DNA of 5,580 nucleotides, from contig JAGWZS010000128.1 of assembly GCA_018971905.1 (NCBI GenBank), forward strand, positions 1-5,580. Direction: 5' to 3'. Source of the DNA: Rhodospirillales bacterium (lineage in GTDB: Bacteria > Pseudomonadota > Alphaproteobacteria > Acetobacterales > Acetobacteraceae). The first letter of the stretch is position 1. Each line of letters begins with the position of its first letter. The notes below the pieces were generated by a model, which was given only the letters and a program-made list of their open reading frames with translations, made no database searches and was not told the origin of the DNA. Shown here one piece after another: positions 4,666-5,580 of this stretch. A program made the translations under genes and the position numbers.

Positions 4666-5580
4666 TTAACGATTTTGGCTTCCATTTACCGCCAGTTCAA
4701 TCTGCCCGGCCAGCCTGGCCAGATCCTGCGCGCCAGGCCCGGAGGGTAGAAGCGGGTGCGGCGTGGATGACCCCTCTTCCAGAACGCTGGAAATCCAGCA
4801 TGGCCATGCCCGCCAGACCTCCCTTTCCTCGGGGGCCACATCCGGCCGTTCCACCGTCAACAAAGAAAGACGCCCGGCCATGCGCCGCAGCACCGCATCC
4901 ACCGCCGCTGCCCGCACCAGCATGTACTCATGGCCTTCATGCGGTTCGGCCAGGGCGCGGGCCAATGCTGCCTCCAGATTATTGCTGGCCAAACCCGCTG
5001 CCCGGCGCGCGGAATCGGCTGTTTGCCAGTGCCCCGGTTCCAACACCGCGGCGATGACCGCTTTTGCGTAAGCCGCATGGGCATTTTTCGCCGCGCTGAT
5101 CGTCGCTTCCAGCTTCGGTGCCTCAAAGCCCGGCCAGAGCAGGGCGCTGCCCACCACCGCCAGCGCCCCGCCTAACAGCGACCAGACAACTCGGGACAGT
5201 GCTACATATAACTCACTTTCACCAGGGCGCAGCTGTTCCACCAGCAACACCACCATCGGCGTCAGCACCGCGACATAAAGACTGTAATTCACCGCCCGCA
5301 GAGCGAAGGCACACAGAGTGAGCGGCAGCATGGCGATGGTCAGCTGTAAATCGGTATGCACTAGCAAACCAACGCCAGCCGCCAGCACACCGCCCAAAAC
5401 CGTGCCGGCACAGCGTTCCGCCGTGCGTGCCCAGGTGGCCGCGAAATAAGGCTGCAGGCAGAATACCAAGGTGATTGTCGCCCAATGCGAATACACCCCG
5501 CCATAACGGGTGGTGAGGGCGAGCACCGGCAACGCGATAACCCCGGCGCGAAGCGCATGGCGTAAGGCAAGCGACGAAGC
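4666..5580 (-). CDS. FUSC family membrane protein, C-terminal part (5' end outside window)
   Basis: The frame is open to the window edge, so the start is missing; the 304 visible residues end at TAA 4666-4668. The visible part begins with the FUSC_2 domain: RHALRAGVIALPVLAL, then the hallmark YSHWATITLVFCLQPYFAATWARTAERCAGTVLGGVLAAGVG. About six hydrophobic segments lie in the first 150 residues, the last reading VVWSLLGGALAVVGSALLWPGF. A soluble Ala- and Arg-rich helical tail of about 150 residues follows. Fusaric-acid-resistance-like proteins are inner-membrane efflux components for aromatic acids and related compounds, often working with an HlyD-type membrane-fusion protein. No such partner is visible here. 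Full-length relatives reach about 650-750 aa, so more than half may be missing. The substrate cannot be told. TTG at 5532 and other internal starts are not used, because family sequence continues upstream of them. Confidence 0.85.
   Translation of the reverse strand, partial: ASSLALRHALRAGVIALPVLALTTRYGGVYSHWATITLVFCLQPYFAATWARTAERCAGTVLGGVLAAGVGLLVHTDLQLTIAMLPLTLCAFALRAVNYSLYVAVLTPMVVLLVEQLRPGESELYVALSRVVWSLLGGALAVVGSALLWPGFEAPKLEATISAAKNAHAAYAKAVIAAVLEPGHWQTADSARRAAGLASNNLEAALARALAEPHEGHEYMLVRAAAVDAVLRRMAGRLSLLTVERPDVAPEEREVWRAWPCWISSVLEEGSSTPHPLLPSGPGAQDLARLAGQIELAVNGSQNR

Overview
The window looks like part of an alphaproteobacterial chromosome. Base composition is moderately GC-rich, and the gene set is typical of that class: CorA, a stand-alone SufE, a secreted WXXGXW-repeat protein and a FUSC-family membrane protein. 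An Acetobacteraceae-like host is a guess. Nothing here identifies a species.

Left region (1 to about 1270), mobile-element debris. Bases 1-141 are the right end of an IS3-family insertion sequence: the last 20 residues of its OrfB transposase, then a short non-coding tail ending in ...GGACA. This IS lies inside a leftward gene for a tyrosine recombinase (site-specific integrase). It cuts that gene off in the core-binding domain, before any catalytic residue, so the integrase is a remnant. About 165 non-coding bases follow on its 5' side, rich in short palindromes.

Middle region (1268-4204). A small leftward gene encodes a 95-aa protein with a DUF1640-like start and a C-terminal membrane anchor. 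It diverges from a rightward cluster of four genes: DUF1348 (NTF2-like fold), a TetR/AcrR repressor probably of the LmrA/YxaF type, the CorA magnesium transporter, and SufE. The genes are 4 nt apart, 31 nt apart, and overlapping by 4 nt. The promoter ahead of DUF1348 has a perfect TTGACA -35 box. A near-symmetrical 16-bp site, TAAACCGTTCGGTCTA, fills the spacer and most of the -10 box. This placement suits a TetR-family operator, so the TetR protein probably represses its own operon. Whether corA and sufE share that control is uncertain.

Right region (4250-5580). Two leftward genes converge on sufE. One encodes a secreted protein of 111 aa with four W-V-x-G-H-W/Y repeats. The other encodes the C-terminal part of a FUSC-family membrane protein, whose 5' end lies beyond the window.

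I did not find an obviously new defence or mobile system. The points most worth checking are the IS-interrupted integrase, the operator embedded in the DUF1348-tetR promoter, and the minimal DUF1640-like membrane protein beside the integrase remnant. No CRISPR array, tRNA or rRNA was seen.
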